NCBI RefSeq assembly: GCF_025642785.1
Contig: NZ_JANZKU010000001.1
Span: 310,001 to 374,000, forward strand
From: Pseudomonas sp. RIT-PI-AD
GTDB taxonomy: Bacteria > Pseudomonadota > Gammaproteobacteria > Pseudomonadales > Pseudomonadaceae
Direction of reading: 5' to 3'
Length of the DNA: 64,000 bases
Part shown: positions 35,762 through 44,630 of the stretch, one piece after another
Layout: every line of letters begins with the position of its first letter
How positions within the stretch are numbered: position 1 is the first letter of the stretch
The notes under the pieces: generated by a model
What the model was told of the DNA's origin: nothing
The model's input: only the letters and a program-made list of their open reading frames with translations
Database searches by the model: none
Position numbers and translations under genes: made by a program

Positions 35762-36825
35762 GGCGCACGATGACGGTCCTCCTGGGGGGCATTCTCCTGG
35801 CGGGCTGCGGCGAGAAGGAACAGCCGCCCGAACCGCCGCGTCCGGTGCTGCACATCGAGGCCCGCGCGCAGAGCGAGGCGAGCCTGGGGCGTTTCGCCGG
35901 CAGCATCCAGGCCCGCTACGAAAGCGTGCTCGGCTTCCGCGTGGGCGGGCGCATCGCCCGGCGCAGCGTGGACGTCGGCAGCGAAGTGAGCAAAGGCACC
36001 TTGCTCGCCGCGCTCGACCCCACCGATCAGCAGAACGAGCTGCGCGCCCGCCAGGGCGATCTGGCGCGGCTCGAAGCGCAATGGATCAACGCCCAGGACA
36101 ATGCGCGCCGCCAGCAGGAGCTGTTCGACCGAGGCGTCGGTGCGCGGGCGCAACTGGAGAACGCCCAGACCGGGTTGCGCACCGCCGCCGCGGCGAAGGA
36201 CCAGGCGCGTGCGGCCGCCCGGCAGGCGGAAGACCAGTTGGGCTACAGCGAATTGCGCAGCGACTACGACGGGGTGGTGACCGCCTGGCACGCGGAGGCG
36301 GGCCAGGTGGTCGCCGCCGGCCAGGAGGTGGTCATTCTGGCCCGCCCGGACGTGAAGGAAGCGGTCATCGATCTACCCGCCGCCTTGGTCGAGCAATTGC
36401 CCCGGGACGTCCGCTTCGCGGTGGCCGCCCAACTGGAACCCTCCATCGCCACCCACGGGCGGATTCGCGAAGTGGAACCCCAGGCCGAGCGTTCCACCCG
36501 TACCCGTCGTGTACGCCTGAGCTTGGAAGAGACGCCGCCGGGTTTCCGCCTGGGCACTTCGGTGAGCGTGACCCTGAGCACGGCCATCACCCCGCGCATC
36601 GAACTGCCGACCAGCGCGTTGCTGGAGGCCGACGGCCAGGTGCGCGTGTGGGTGATCGACCGGCAGAACCACAGCGTTGCCTCGCGCCCGGTGCAGGTGC
36701 TGGAGCGGGATGCCGAGCGCGCGGTACTGAGCGCCGGCGTCGAGCCAGGCGACTGGGTGGTGACGGCCGGGGTGAATAGCCTGAAAGAAGGGCAGACGAT
36801 CAAGACCGACGAGGGGCAACGGTGA
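35758..36825 (+). CDS. RND efflux periplasmic adaptor lipoprotein 2
   Basis: A 355-residue adaptor with lipobox LLAGCGEK. The lipoyl halves are FAGSIQARYESVLGFRVGGRI and LRSDYDGVVTAWHAEAGQVV. It is related to but clearly different from adaptor 1. The ATG overlaps the stop of adaptor 1, and its own stop overlaps the pump start. Two adaptors with one pump recalls the TriAB-TriC arrangement, where both adaptors are needed. Confidence 0.92.
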   Translation: MRRTMTVLLGGILLAGCGEKEQPPEPPRPVLHIEARAQSEASLGRFAGSIQARYESVLGFRVGGRIARRSVDVGSEVSKGTLLAALDPTDQQNELRARQGDLARLEAQWINAQDNARRQQELFDRGVGARAQLENAQTGLRTAAAAKDQARAAARQAEDQLGYSELRSDYDGVVTAWHAEAGQVVAAGQEVVILARPDVKEAVIDLPAALVEQLPRDVRFAVAAQLEPSIATHGRIREVEPQAERSTRTRRVRLSLEETPPGFRLGTSVSVTLSTAITPRIELPTSALLEADGQVRVWVIDRQNHSVASRPVQVLERDAERAVLSAGVEPGDWVVTAGVNSLKEGQTIKTDEGQR

Positions 36826-39800
36826 TGAAAGGCGGTTTCAACCTGTCCGATTGGGCGCTGCGCCACCAGTCCTTCATCTGGTACCTGATGTTCGTCGGGT
36901 TGCTGATGGGCGTGTTCTCCTACATCAACCTGGGCCGGGAGGAAGACCCTTCCTTCACCATCAAGACCATGGTGATCCAGACCCGCTGGCCGGGCGCGAC
37001 GGTCGACGACACCCTGGAGCAGGTCACCGACCGGATCGAGAAGAAGCTCGAGGAACTGGACTCCCTGGATTACACCAAGAGTTACACCCGGCCCGGCGAG
37101 TCCACGGTGTTCGTGTTCCTGCGCGATACCACCGATGCCGACGATATTCCCGACATCTGGTACCAGGTGCGCAAGAAGCTCAACGATATCCGCGGCGACT
37201 TCCCCCAGGGCATCCAGGGCCCCGGTTTCAACGATGAGTTCGGCGACGTCTATGGCTCGATCTACGCCTTCACCGCCGACGGCTTCAGCTTCCGCCAGTT
37301 GCGCGACTACGTGGAACAGGTGCGCGCCGAAATCCGCGAGGTGCCGAACCTCGGCAAGGTGGAGCTGATCGGCGAGCAGGACGAGGTGGTCTACCTGAAT
37401 TTCTCCACCCGCAAGCTGGCGGCCCTGGGGATCGACCAGCGCCAGGTAGTGCAGAGCCTGCAAGCGCAGAACACCGTGACCCCCGCCGGGGTGATCGAGG
37501 CCGGCCCCGAGCGGATCTCGGTGCGTACCAGCGGCCAGTTCGCTTCGGAAAAGGACTTGGAGAAGGTCAACCTGCGGCTGAACGACCGTTTCTACCGGCT
37601 TTCCGACATCGCCGATATCAGCCGCGGCCTGGCCGATCCGCCCACGCCCAGGTTCCGCTACAACGGCCAGCCGGCCATCGGCCTGGCCATCGCCATGAAG
37701 GACGGCGGCAACATCCAGAGTTTCGGCAAGGCCCTGCACGCCCGCATGGATGAGATGACCGCGTCGCTGCCGGTGGGGATCGGCGTGCACAAGGTTTCCG
37801 ACCAGGCCGAAGTGGTCACCGAGGCGGTCGGGGGCTTCACCCGCGCGCTGTTCGAGGCGGTGGTGATCGTGCTGATCGTCAGCTTCGTCAGCCTCGGCAT
37901 GCGCGCCGGGCTGGTGGTGGCCTGTTCGATCCCGCTGGTGCTGGCGATGGTCTTCGTGTTCATGGAGTACAGCGGCATCACCATGCAGCGGATTTCCCTG
38001 GGCGCCTTGATCATCGCCCTCGGCCTGCTGGTGGACGACGCGATGATCACCGTGGAGATGATGGTCACCCGCCTGGAGCAGGGCGACTCCCTGCACGATT
38101 CCGCCACCTTCGCCTACACCTCCACGGCCTTCCCGATGCTCACCGGCACCCTGGTCACCGTGGCCGGTTTCGTGCCCATCGGCCTCAACGCCAGTTCCGC
38201 CGGCGAATACACCTTCACCCTGTTCGCGGTGATCGCCGTGGCGATGCTGCTCTCCTGGTTCGTCGCCGTGTTGTTCGCGCCGGTGATCGCCGTGCACATC
38301 TTGCCCAAGCGGATCAAGGCCCATGAGGGCGGACCCGGGCGCATCGCCCGGGCATTCGGCGGTGGCCTGCTGTTCGCCATGCGGCACCGTTGGCTGACCA
38401 TTTTGCTGACCCTGCTGCTGTTCGCCGCCGCGGTGTTCTGCATGCGCTTCGTGCAGAACCAGTTCTTCCCGTCCTCGGACCGTCCGGAGCTGCTGGTCGA
38501 CCTGAACCTGCCGCAGAACGCGTCGATCCACGAGACCGAGCGCCAGATGGACCGTCTCGAAGCCAAGCTCAAGGATGACGACGACGTGGTGCGCTGGAGT
38601 TCCTACATCGGCCAGGGCGCGGTGCGCTTCTATCTGCCGCTGGACCAGCAGCTGCAAAACCCCTACTACGGCCAGTTGGTGATCGTCAGCAAGGGCCTCG
38701 AGGAGCGCAAGCGCCTCGCCGCGCGGATCAAGAAAATCCTCCGCGAAGAGTTCGTCGGCGTGGGCAGCTACGTGCAGGCGCTGGAGATGGGCCCGCCGGT
38801 AGGGCGACCGATCCAGTACCGGGTCAGCGGCAAGGACATCGACGAAGTCCGCACCCATGCCCTCGAACTGGCCGCGCTGCTCGACCAGAATCCCCACGTC
38901 GGCGAGATCATCTACGACTGGAACGAGCCGGGCAAAGTCATGCGCATCGAGATCGCCCAGGACAAGGCGCGCCAGCTCGGCCTGTCCTCGGAGGACGTGG
39001 CGCAGATCATGAACGGCGTGGTCAGCGGCGCGCCGGTGACCCAGGTGCGTGACGATATCTACTTGGTCGACGTGATAGGGCGCGCCGAGGACAGCGAGCG
39101 GCGCTCCCCGGAGACCCTGCAGAACCTGCAGATCGTCACACCCAGCGGCAACTCCATCCCGCTGCTGTCGTTCGCCACGGTGCGCTACGAACTGGAGCAG
39201 CCGCTGGTCTGGCGTCGCGACCGCAAGCCGACCATCACCATCAAGGCGGCGGTGGCCGACGACCTGCAACCGACGGATGTGGTCCGCCAGTTGAAGCCGA
39301 AGATCGACGAGTTCGCCGGCAAGCTGCCGAACGGCTACAAGGTCGCCACCGGCGGCACGGTGGAGGAGAGCGGCAAGGCCCAGGGGCCGATCGCCAAGGT
39401 CGTGCCGCTGATGCTGTTCCTCATGGCGACCTTCCTGATGATCCAGTTGCACAGCGTGCAGAAGATGTTCCTGGTGGCCAGCGTGGCGCCCCTCGGCCTG
39501 ATCGGGGTGGTGCTGGCGCTGGTGCCCACGGGGACGCCCATGGGCTTCGTGGCGATCCTTGGCATCCTCGCGCTGATCGGCATCATCATCCGCAACTCGG
39601 TGATCCTGGTGACCCAGATCGAATCCTTCGAGCGTGACGGCTACTCGCCGTGGAAGGCCGTGCTAGAGGCCACCGAGCACCGGCGCCGACCGATCCTGTT
39701 GACCGCGGCGGCGGCCAGCCTGGGCATGATCCCGATCGCCCGCGAGGTGTTCTGGGGCCCCATGGCCTACGCGATGATCGGCGGCATCATCGTCGCCACC

Positions 39801-39935
39801 TTGCTGACCTTGTTGTTCCTGCCGGCACTCTATGTGGCCTGGTACCGCATCAAGGAGGACGACGAGGATTCCGGCAAGGACGGCGGCCATCCCGCGCCGC
39901 GGGCCCAGGGCGAAGCGCACCGCGGCGACGCCTGA
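36822..39935 (+). CDS. RND multidrug efflux transporter (inner-membrane pump)
   Basis: A 1037-residue proton-driven pump. It starts FNLSDWALRHQSFIWYLM and has the NLGREEDPSF segment, large periplasmic loops and the transmembrane proton-relay pair DD in GLLVDDAMITVEMM. It resembles the TriC-like group by eye. The start is GTG at 36822, overlapping the adaptor 2 stop; an ATG follows at 36825. No outer-membrane channel gene is nearby, so it presumably recruits a shared TolC/OprM-type protein. A terminator follows. Confidence 0.94.
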   Translation: MMKGGFNLSDWALRHQSFIWYLMFVGLLMGVFSYINLGREEDPSFTIKTMVIQTRWPGATVDDTLEQVTDRIEKKLEELDSLDYTKSYTRPGESTVFVFLRDTTDADDIPDIWYQVRKKLNDIRGDFPQGIQGPGFNDEFGDVYGSIYAFTADGFSFRQLRDYVEQVRAEIREVPNLGKVELIGEQDEVVYLNFSTRKLAALGIDQRQVVQSLQAQNTVTPAGVIEAGPERISVRTSGQFASEKDLEKVNLRLNDRFYRLSDIADISRGLADPPTPRFRYNGQPAIGLAIAMKDGGNIQSFGKALHARMDEMTASLPVGIGVHKVSDQAEVVTEAVGGFTRALFEAVVIVLIVSFVSLGMRAGLVVACSIPLVLAMVFVFMEYSGITMQRISLGALIIALGLLVDDAMITVEMMVTRLEQGDSLHDSATFAYTSTAFPMLTGTLVTVAGFVPIGLNASSAGEYTFTLFAVIAVAMLLSWFVAVLFAPVIAVHILPKRIKAHEGGPGRIARAFGGGLLFAMRHRWLTILLTLLLFAAAVFCMRFVQNQFFPSSDRPELLVDLNLPQNASIHETERQMDRLEAKLKDDDDVVRWSSYIGQGAVRFYLPLDQQLQNPYYGQLVIVSKGLEERKRLAARIKKILREEFVGVGSYVQALEMGPPVGRPIQYRVSGKDIDEVRTHALELAALLDQNPHVGEIIYDWNEPGKVMRIEIAQDKARQLGLSSEDVAQIMNGVVSGAPVTQVRDDIYLVDVIGRAEDSERRSPETLQNLQIVTPSGNSIPLLSFATVRYELEQPLVWRRDRKPTITIKAAVADDLQPTDVVRQLKPKIDEFAGKLPNGYKVATGGTVEESGKAQGPIAKVVPLMLFLMATFLMIQLHSVQKMFLVASVAPLGLIGVVLALVPTGTPMGFVAILGILALIGIIIRNSVILVTQIESFERDGYSPWKAVLEATEHRRRPILLTAAAASLGMIPIAREVFWGPMAYAMIGGIIVATLLTLLFLPALYVAWYRIKEDDEDSGKDGGHPAPRAQGEAHRGDA

Positions 39936-39952
39936 AGCCGGGTGCGAAGCGA

Positions 39953-39980
39953 GATGCCGGGCAGGACCCGGCATCTTTTT
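39953..39980 (+). terminator. Rho-independent terminator of the RND operon
   Basis: A 9-bp stem (GATGCCGGG / CCCGGCATC) with a 5-base loop is followed by TTTTT, 18 bases after the pump stop. This is the cleanest intrinsic terminator in the window. Confidence 0.95.
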
Positions 39981-40254
39981 AGCCGAAGGCAGGGTAAGGG
40001 CCACGGACGCCGAGGTCATCGGCAAGCTCCGGTCGAGGCCGAGCCACTATGAGCGCGGGACTTTAAAACCCTATCCGGGACCCGAGCCGCGGGGGAGCAT
40101 CCGACGGAACGCGGCCCTTGCCGGGCGCATGAAATGCAGGCGCTCGCGGGTCGTTCGCGGTGCCGTCCTGGCATTCGTGCCGCCAATCGATTCGAAAGCC
40201 GTGGCGCGGCGTCCGGCGAACTACCGGTCACCGTCGATCGAGCGTGGCCGGGGT
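39981..40254. other. Intergenic stretch between the RND operon and the EamA gene
   Basis: About 270 bases between convergent genes. It has GC-rich sequence with no convincing frame, no RNA fold that I recognise and no repeats. I see nothing to annotate here. Confidence 0.5.
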
Positions 40255-41097
40255 TCATGCCAGGCGCAGGGCAATGGCTCCGGCCAGGATCAGCAGGGTC
40301 GCCAGCAGGCGACGCAGCGACAGCGTTTCGCCGAGGAACAGCACGGCGATGGCGGCGGCGAACAGAATCGAGGTTTCGCGCAGGGCCGCGACCCTGGCGA
40401 TCGGCGCTTGCGTCATCGCCCACAGCGCCAGGCCATAGGACGCCAGGGTACCGGCGCCGCCGAGCAGGCCAAGGTGCAGGCGCCGGCGGGCGTAGCCGGC
40501 GAAGGCCCGCGGTCGGCGCAGCAGCACCCAGCCGAGCAGGGGCAGCGCGGTGAGCAGGAAGATCCACAGGGTATAGGCCGCCGGCGAAGCCGAAAGGCGC
40601 ACGCCGAGGCCGTCGATCAGGGTGTAGCTGGCGATTACCGTCGCGTTGAGCAGCGCGAGGGCGATCGTGCGGACCGGGCGCGGGGCACCGTTGTGCATGC
40701 CGCCGGCGAGGCCGAGCACGCCGCCGCCGATCGCCACGATCCCCAGCCAGGCGCTGACGGGCAGGGCTTCGCCGGTCAGTGGCAGGCTGGCCAGTGCCAC
40801 CAGCAGCGGCGCGCTGCCGCGCATGAGGGGATAGGCCTGGCTCATAGCGCCGCGTCGGTAGGCGGCGGCGAGCAAGGCGAAGTAGATGACCTGGGCGACC
40901 ACCGAGGCCCCCAGGTACGGCCAACTGGCCGGCGCGGGCAGCGGCAGCCAGGGCAGCGCCAGGGCGGCGATCAGGCCGGCGCAGGAGGTGATGAGTACGG
41001 TATTGAACAGCGTTTCCGTGCCGGCCTTGACCAGGGCGTTCCAGAACGCATGCAACAGCGCGGCGAACAGCACCACCGACAGCACGTACGTGGACAT
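40255..41097 (-). CDS. EamA/DMT-family transporter
   Basis: A 280-residue membrane protein with about ten hydrophobic segments arranged as two EamA halves. It starts MSTYVLSVVLFAALLHAFWNALVKAG, a pattern seen in the DMT superfamily near small-metabolite exporters. Typical end-of-helix motifs are present (RETSILFAAAIAVLFLGETLSL). The substrate is unknown. The next gene on the strand upstream is a cupin-type regulator, and a second DMT gene lies beyond it. Confidence 0.85.
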   Translation of the reverse strand: MSTYVLSVVLFAALLHAFWNALVKAGTETLFNTVLITSCAGLIAALALPWLPLPAPASWPYLGASVVAQVIYFALLAAAYRRGAMSQAYPLMRGSAPLLVALASLPLTGEALPVSAWLGIVAIGGGVLGLAGGMHNGAPRPVRTIALALLNATVIASYTLIDGLGVRLSASPAAYTLWIFLLTALPLLGWVLLRRPRAFAGYARRRLHLGLLGGAGTLASYGLALWAMTQAPIARVAALRETSILFAAAIAVLFLGETLSLRRLLATLLILAGAIALRLA

Positions 41098-41171
41098 GGG
41101 AACCTCATGGCAGCCAACGGAACCTCGGTCTTATCCCCCGACCGGCGCGGACTTCAGATGAAACGGCCGAC

Positions 41172-41744
41172 CTAGCTGACCACGTTGCGGACGAAACGCA
41201 ACAGGCGGTCGCCGGGGTTCAGGTAGGTGTAGTACTGGTCGCTGGGGAATACCCAATGGTCGCCAGCGTCGATATCGCGGGTCAGCGCGCCGAGCGTGAG
41301 CCTCAGGCGGCCCTCCACCACATAGACCATTTCGTGCCAACCGCTTGCATCCGGCTCGGACGTATAGGTTTCGCCCGGTGCCAGGCTCCATTCCCAGAGC
41401 TCGACCTGCCGTCGCGCCGCGGTACTGGCCAGCAGCGTGGCGCGACTCGAGGGATCGCGGCCCACCCAGGCCAGGGCGTCGATATGCGAAGCGCCCGCCT
41501 GGCTGGGCGCCTGGACCAGGTCGGGGAACAGCACGCCGAGGGCTTCGGCGATCCGGTCCAGGGTGGTGAGGCTGACATTGACTTCGCCGCCTTCGATGGC
41601 CACCAGCATCCGGCGGCTCACCGACGCGGCCTGGGCCAGGGCTTCCTGGCTGAGCCCAGCCGCGCGGCGCAGCCGTTTCACATTGGCCGAGACGTGTTCG
41701 AGCACATCGGGCCGGGCATTCGTATTGGGCACTATATTGCTCAT
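41172..41744 (-). CDS. XRE-family regulator with C-terminal cupin domain
   Basis: A 190-residue regulator. The N-terminal helix-turn-helix is SQEALAQAASVSRRMLVAIEGGEVNVSLTTLDRIAEALG, and a C-terminal cupin fold follows (LAPGETYTSEPDASGWHEMVYVVEGRLRLTLG). Such proteins usually sense small amino-acid-like or polyamine ligands through the cupin. The ATG at 41744 is used; an in-frame ATG at 41762 adds six residues. It is divergent from rhtA by about 80 bases, so it probably controls that exporter. Confidence 0.88.
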   Translation of the reverse strand: MSNIVPNTNARPDVLEHVSANVKRLRRAAGLSQEALAQAASVSRRMLVAIEGGEVNVSLTTLDRIAEALGVLFPDLVQAPSQAGASHIDALAWVGRDPSSRATLLASTAARRQVELWEWSLAPGETYTSEPDASGWHEMVYVVEGRLRLTLGALTRDIDAGDHWVFPSDQYYTYLNPGDRLLRFVRNVVS

Positions 41745-41826
41745 TCCATGGGTTTTGCGCATTATGCTGCACGTCGGGCAAAGGTATAGCCGCTCGTCGC
41801 CGTTTTTCCAACCCTGGATGTTTCCG

Positions 41827-42702
41827 ATGTCTTCCGCTTCCCCACGTCTTTCGAGCCATTTGATGCCCATCGGCCTGCTGCTGGTGGCGATGCTGTCCAT
41901 TCAGACCGGCGCGTCCCTGGCCAAGAGCCTGTTCCCGCTGATCGGCGCGCCGGCCACCACCACCCTGCGGCTGGTGTTTGCCGCGGTGATGCTGGCGCTG
42001 ATCCTGCGCCCCTGGCGGATGCGCCTGGGGCCGGGGTCGCGTCGCTCGGTGCTGATCTACGGGATCGCCCTGGGCGGAATGAACCTGATGTTCTACATGG
42101 CCTTGCAAAGCGTACCGCTGGGGATCGCCGTAGCGCTGGAGTTCACCGGCCCGCTGGCAGTGGCGATCTGCTCGTCGCGGCGGCCCATCGACTTTCTCTG
42201 GATCGGCCTGGCGGTGCTGGGCCTGTTGCTGCTGCTCCCGCTGGGGCAGAACGTCGACGCCATCGATCCGCTTGGCGCCGCCTACGCCCTGGGCGCCGGA
42301 GTCTGCTGGGCGCTGTATATCCTCTACGGGCAAAAGGCCGGCGCCGACCACGGGACCCAGGGAGCCGCGCTGGGAGTGGCCATCGCCGCGCTGTGTGTCG
42401 CGCCCGTCGGCATCGCGGACGCCGGCAGCACACTGTTCACCCTGGCGGCGATCCCCACCGCCCTGGCCGTCGCGGTGTTGTCCACCGCCTTGCCCTACAC
42501 CTTGGAAATGATCGCCCTGACCCGATTACCGGCGCGTACCTTCGGCACCCTGGCGAGTATCGAACCGGCCATCGGCGCCCTGTCCGGCCTGGTATTCCTC
42601 GGCGAACTGTTGAGCCTGACCCAGTGGTTGGCGATCGGCGCGATCATCGTTGCGTCGGTGGGGGCGATTTCTTCGACCAAGGCGGCCAGCTTGGATATTT
42701 AG
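41827..42702 (+). CDS. rhtA: RhtA-like amino-acid exporter (EamA family)
   Basis: A 291-residue ten-helix exporter with the conserved start MPIGLLLVAMLSIQTGASLAKSLFPLIGAPATTTLRL. This pattern is typical of RhtA (threonine/homoserine exporter) proteins. The ATG at 41827 gives MSSASPRLS; an alternative ATG at 41818 adds three residues. Divergent from the cupin regulator. The stop is followed at once by AT-rich DNA carrying the protease gene. Confidence 0.85.
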   Translation: MSSASPRLSSHLMPIGLLLVAMLSIQTGASLAKSLFPLIGAPATTTLRLVFAAVMLALILRPWRMRLGPGSRRSVLIYGIALGGMNLMFYMALQSVPLGIAVALEFTGPLAVAICSSRRPIDFLWIGLAVLGLLLLLPLGQNVDAIDPLGAAYALGAGVCWALYILYGQKAGADHGTQGAALGVAIAALCVAPVGIADAGSTLFTLAAIPTALAVAVLSTALPYTLEMIALTRLPARTFGTLASIEPAIGALSGLVFLGELLSLTQWLAIGAIIVASVGAISSTKAASLDI

Positions 42703-42828
42703 ACGAACTGCATGAATTTTTTATTGTGATGCTGTTCTCGTTGTGATTCGTGGGTGCGTCTGGTTATTCGCTAGTCAATTTAAGCTTCGGTTGTTTTCAA
42801 TGGTTATTCGAAGGAATAAATTAAGGAT
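42703..42828. other. AT-rich junction upstream of the protease gene
   Basis: Composition drops sharply right after the rhtA stop, with T-rich runs (TTTTTTATTG near 42718). It probably contains the protease promoter. I see no insertion-sequence ends or attachment-site repeats. Confidence 0.5.
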
Positions 42829-44601
42829 ATGGAAAAGATCTTCATGACTGAAATAAAGAATTTGGCGTTCGCTATCAGTCTGGCAATGGGCTTAGGTTCT
42901 GCGTTCGCTATTGCCGAGGAAGAAAAACAGTCGACTGCAAGTGCGGTAGCAAAAAATGAAAAAGGTGAGAACCTCTATATATTCAACCTGAATGAAGCTT
43001 CTGCTGCGGGTATCAGTAAGAAAACCCTGGCCTTCGAGCCCAAGGCAAAGAAAATCTCCGAGTTGGACGAAGGCGATGACTTCAGGAGCTGGCAAAGCCC
43101 TGAAGTGAGAGCCTTGGTGAAGGGGCTTGAGAGTGACTATGGCATTGTTGCCGTAACCATGACTTCGTGGTTGGGTAAAAGTTTCTCCGCATATGTGAAC
43201 GAGGGCACTCTGGAAAAAATGAAGAGCGACTCTCGTATCTTGAGTTTTGAAATTTCTACTCTCAATGAGGGGGGGTTAAGTTCCTGGTCCGATTCTACCG
43301 AAGGTGGGGAAATCGTGTCTTGGGGGAAGAAGGCAGTTCGAGCCAATGATGGTATCACTACTACCGTTCCTGTCTATGTTTTGGATAGTGGTGTGTTGCC
43401 CCATACCGAGCTTAATTACACGGAACTGCCAGTGAACTTAGGTATAAGGGTAGGGGGTTATCAGCATGCGACTCACGTGGCTGGCATCATTGGCGCTCAG
43501 CGGAATAATAGCGGAGTTCGAGGTATCAATCCGGGCTCGCCCATAATTAGCGTTAATATAGGTGGGAGCGCTGACCAAACTTATATGGCTATGGATATGA
43601 TACTTCGTGATAGTGAGGACAAAGGGGTTTTTGGGATACTAAATATATCGTCAAACGGTCGGGAATATACTCTGAATGGGAACTCCTTGGGTGGGCAGAA
43701 GGTCCATTTTGGTAAAAGAATAAGGAGCCTCAGTACTCGGCTTTTGGTGGTTGAGTCAGCAGGGAACACCTCAATGGGCAGAATCCCAACAGACGCATGT
43801 GAAGTTTCATATTCTTACTATCTTGATAATCTGCGTCCAAATCCCGTAGATGGAGTGCTCGTTGTAAGTGGTATAGATGAGAACGGCGCAATGGGCGTTG
43901 GTCTCGATAATAGCAATACAGATCTTGGCAATGTTAAAGTCAATGATGGCCCTTGTGTAGAGGTATGGGCTCCCGGAGCCAGAATATGGTCCACTTGGGA
44001 GAATAATACGGTGCAGTATTTGTCGGGGACATCGATGGCTGCCCCTCATATTTCCGCGCTGGCTGCGCGCTACGGTGATAAAACCACGCGTCCACCAGAG
44101 CGTGAGGCCTACATTAGAAATAAAACATTCGCGACGGGTTATAACGACACCAAAGGCATCCCCATACGCGTGCATGGTTACACGGTACCTGTACAGAAAC
44201 CCATACCCTCCCGATTGAAGCCCATAGCTGTAACGACTAGCGGTGGTACCGGGGATCCAACTACCGCCTATGATGGGAAGTACCTGTCTGGGAACTTCTG
44301 GAATGCCGGCGCGCAAACGGGTTTCATACAATTCGATTTGGGGTCAGCTAAGCAAATAAAGTCACTTCGTTTAGTGCCTGCAAAGTCTCCAAGTACTGTG
44401 CCTAGGACCAGACACGAAGTCTATGTCGGCGATAACCTCAATAACTTGGCGATGGTTTCTACGATTACCGACCCCGCGGCGGAAGATCTAAATGTGATAG
44501 CTGCCGAGCTCTCTGCAACAGGTCGTTATATCCGGATTGTCACCACGGAAAGCCCAGGCTCCTGGCTTTCCTGGCGAGAAATCGAGATCTACGGAAATTG
44601 A
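42829..44601 (+). CDS. Secreted subtilisin-like (S8) serine protease with C-terminal discoidin-type domain
   Basis: A 590-residue protease. It has a signal peptide (hydrophobic AFAISLAMGLGSAFA) and an N-terminal propeptide of about 150 residues. The catalytic triad is D186 (VYVLDSG), H216 (HATHVAGIIG) and S402 (GTSMAAPH), with the oxyanion Asn in ESAGNT. The last 130 residues look like an F5/8 type C (discoidin) carbohydrate-binding domain ending WLSWREIEIYG. Base composition is far lower in GC than all neighbours, and codons are AT-rich, suggesting recent transfer. A second in-frame ATG at 42844 could be the true start. Confidence 0.9.
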   Translation: MEKIFMTEIKNLAFAISLAMGLGSAFAIAEEEKQSTASAVAKNEKGENLYIFNLNEASAAGISKKTLAFEPKAKKISELDEGDDFRSWQSPEVRALVKGLESDYGIVAVTMTSWLGKSFSAYVNEGTLEKMKSDSRILSFEISTLNEGGLSSWSDSTEGGEIVSWGKKAVRANDGITTTVPVYVLDSGVLPHTELNYTELPVNLGIRVGGYQHATHVAGIIGAQRNNSGVRGINPGSPIISVNIGGSADQTYMAMDMILRDSEDKGVFGILNISSNGREYTLNGNSLGGQKVHFGKRIRSLSTRLLVVESAGNTSMGRIPTDACEVSYSYYLDNLRPNPVDGVLVVSGIDENGAMGVGLDNSNTDLGNVKVNDGPCVEVWAPGARIWSTWENNTVQYLSGTSMAAPHISALAARYGDKTTRPPEREAYIRNKTFATGYNDTKGIPIRVHGYTVPVQKPIPSRLKPIAVTTSGGTGDPTTAYDGKYLSGNFWNAGAQTGFIQFDLGSAKQIKSLRLVPAKSPSTVPRTRHEVYVGDNLNNLAMVSTITDPAAEDLNVIAAELSATGRYIRIVTTESPGSWLSWREIEIYGN

Positions 44602-44605
44602 TACC

Positions 44606-44630
44606 AAGTGGCGCCTCTGGCGCCACTTTT
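44606..44630 (+). terminator. Intrinsic terminator of the protease gene
   Basis: A perfect 10-bp stem (AAGTGGCGCC / GGCGCCACTT) with a TCT loop is followed by TTTC, starting 5 bases after the protease stop. Because the next gene is convergent and ends here, it may serve both strands. Confidence 0.85.

Noticed and set aside
36264-39452. A minus-strand open frame of about 1060 codons opposite the RND pump
   Set aside because: Pure shadow of the RND genes in the matching antisense frame; low-complexity His/Gln/Asp composition, no start signal.
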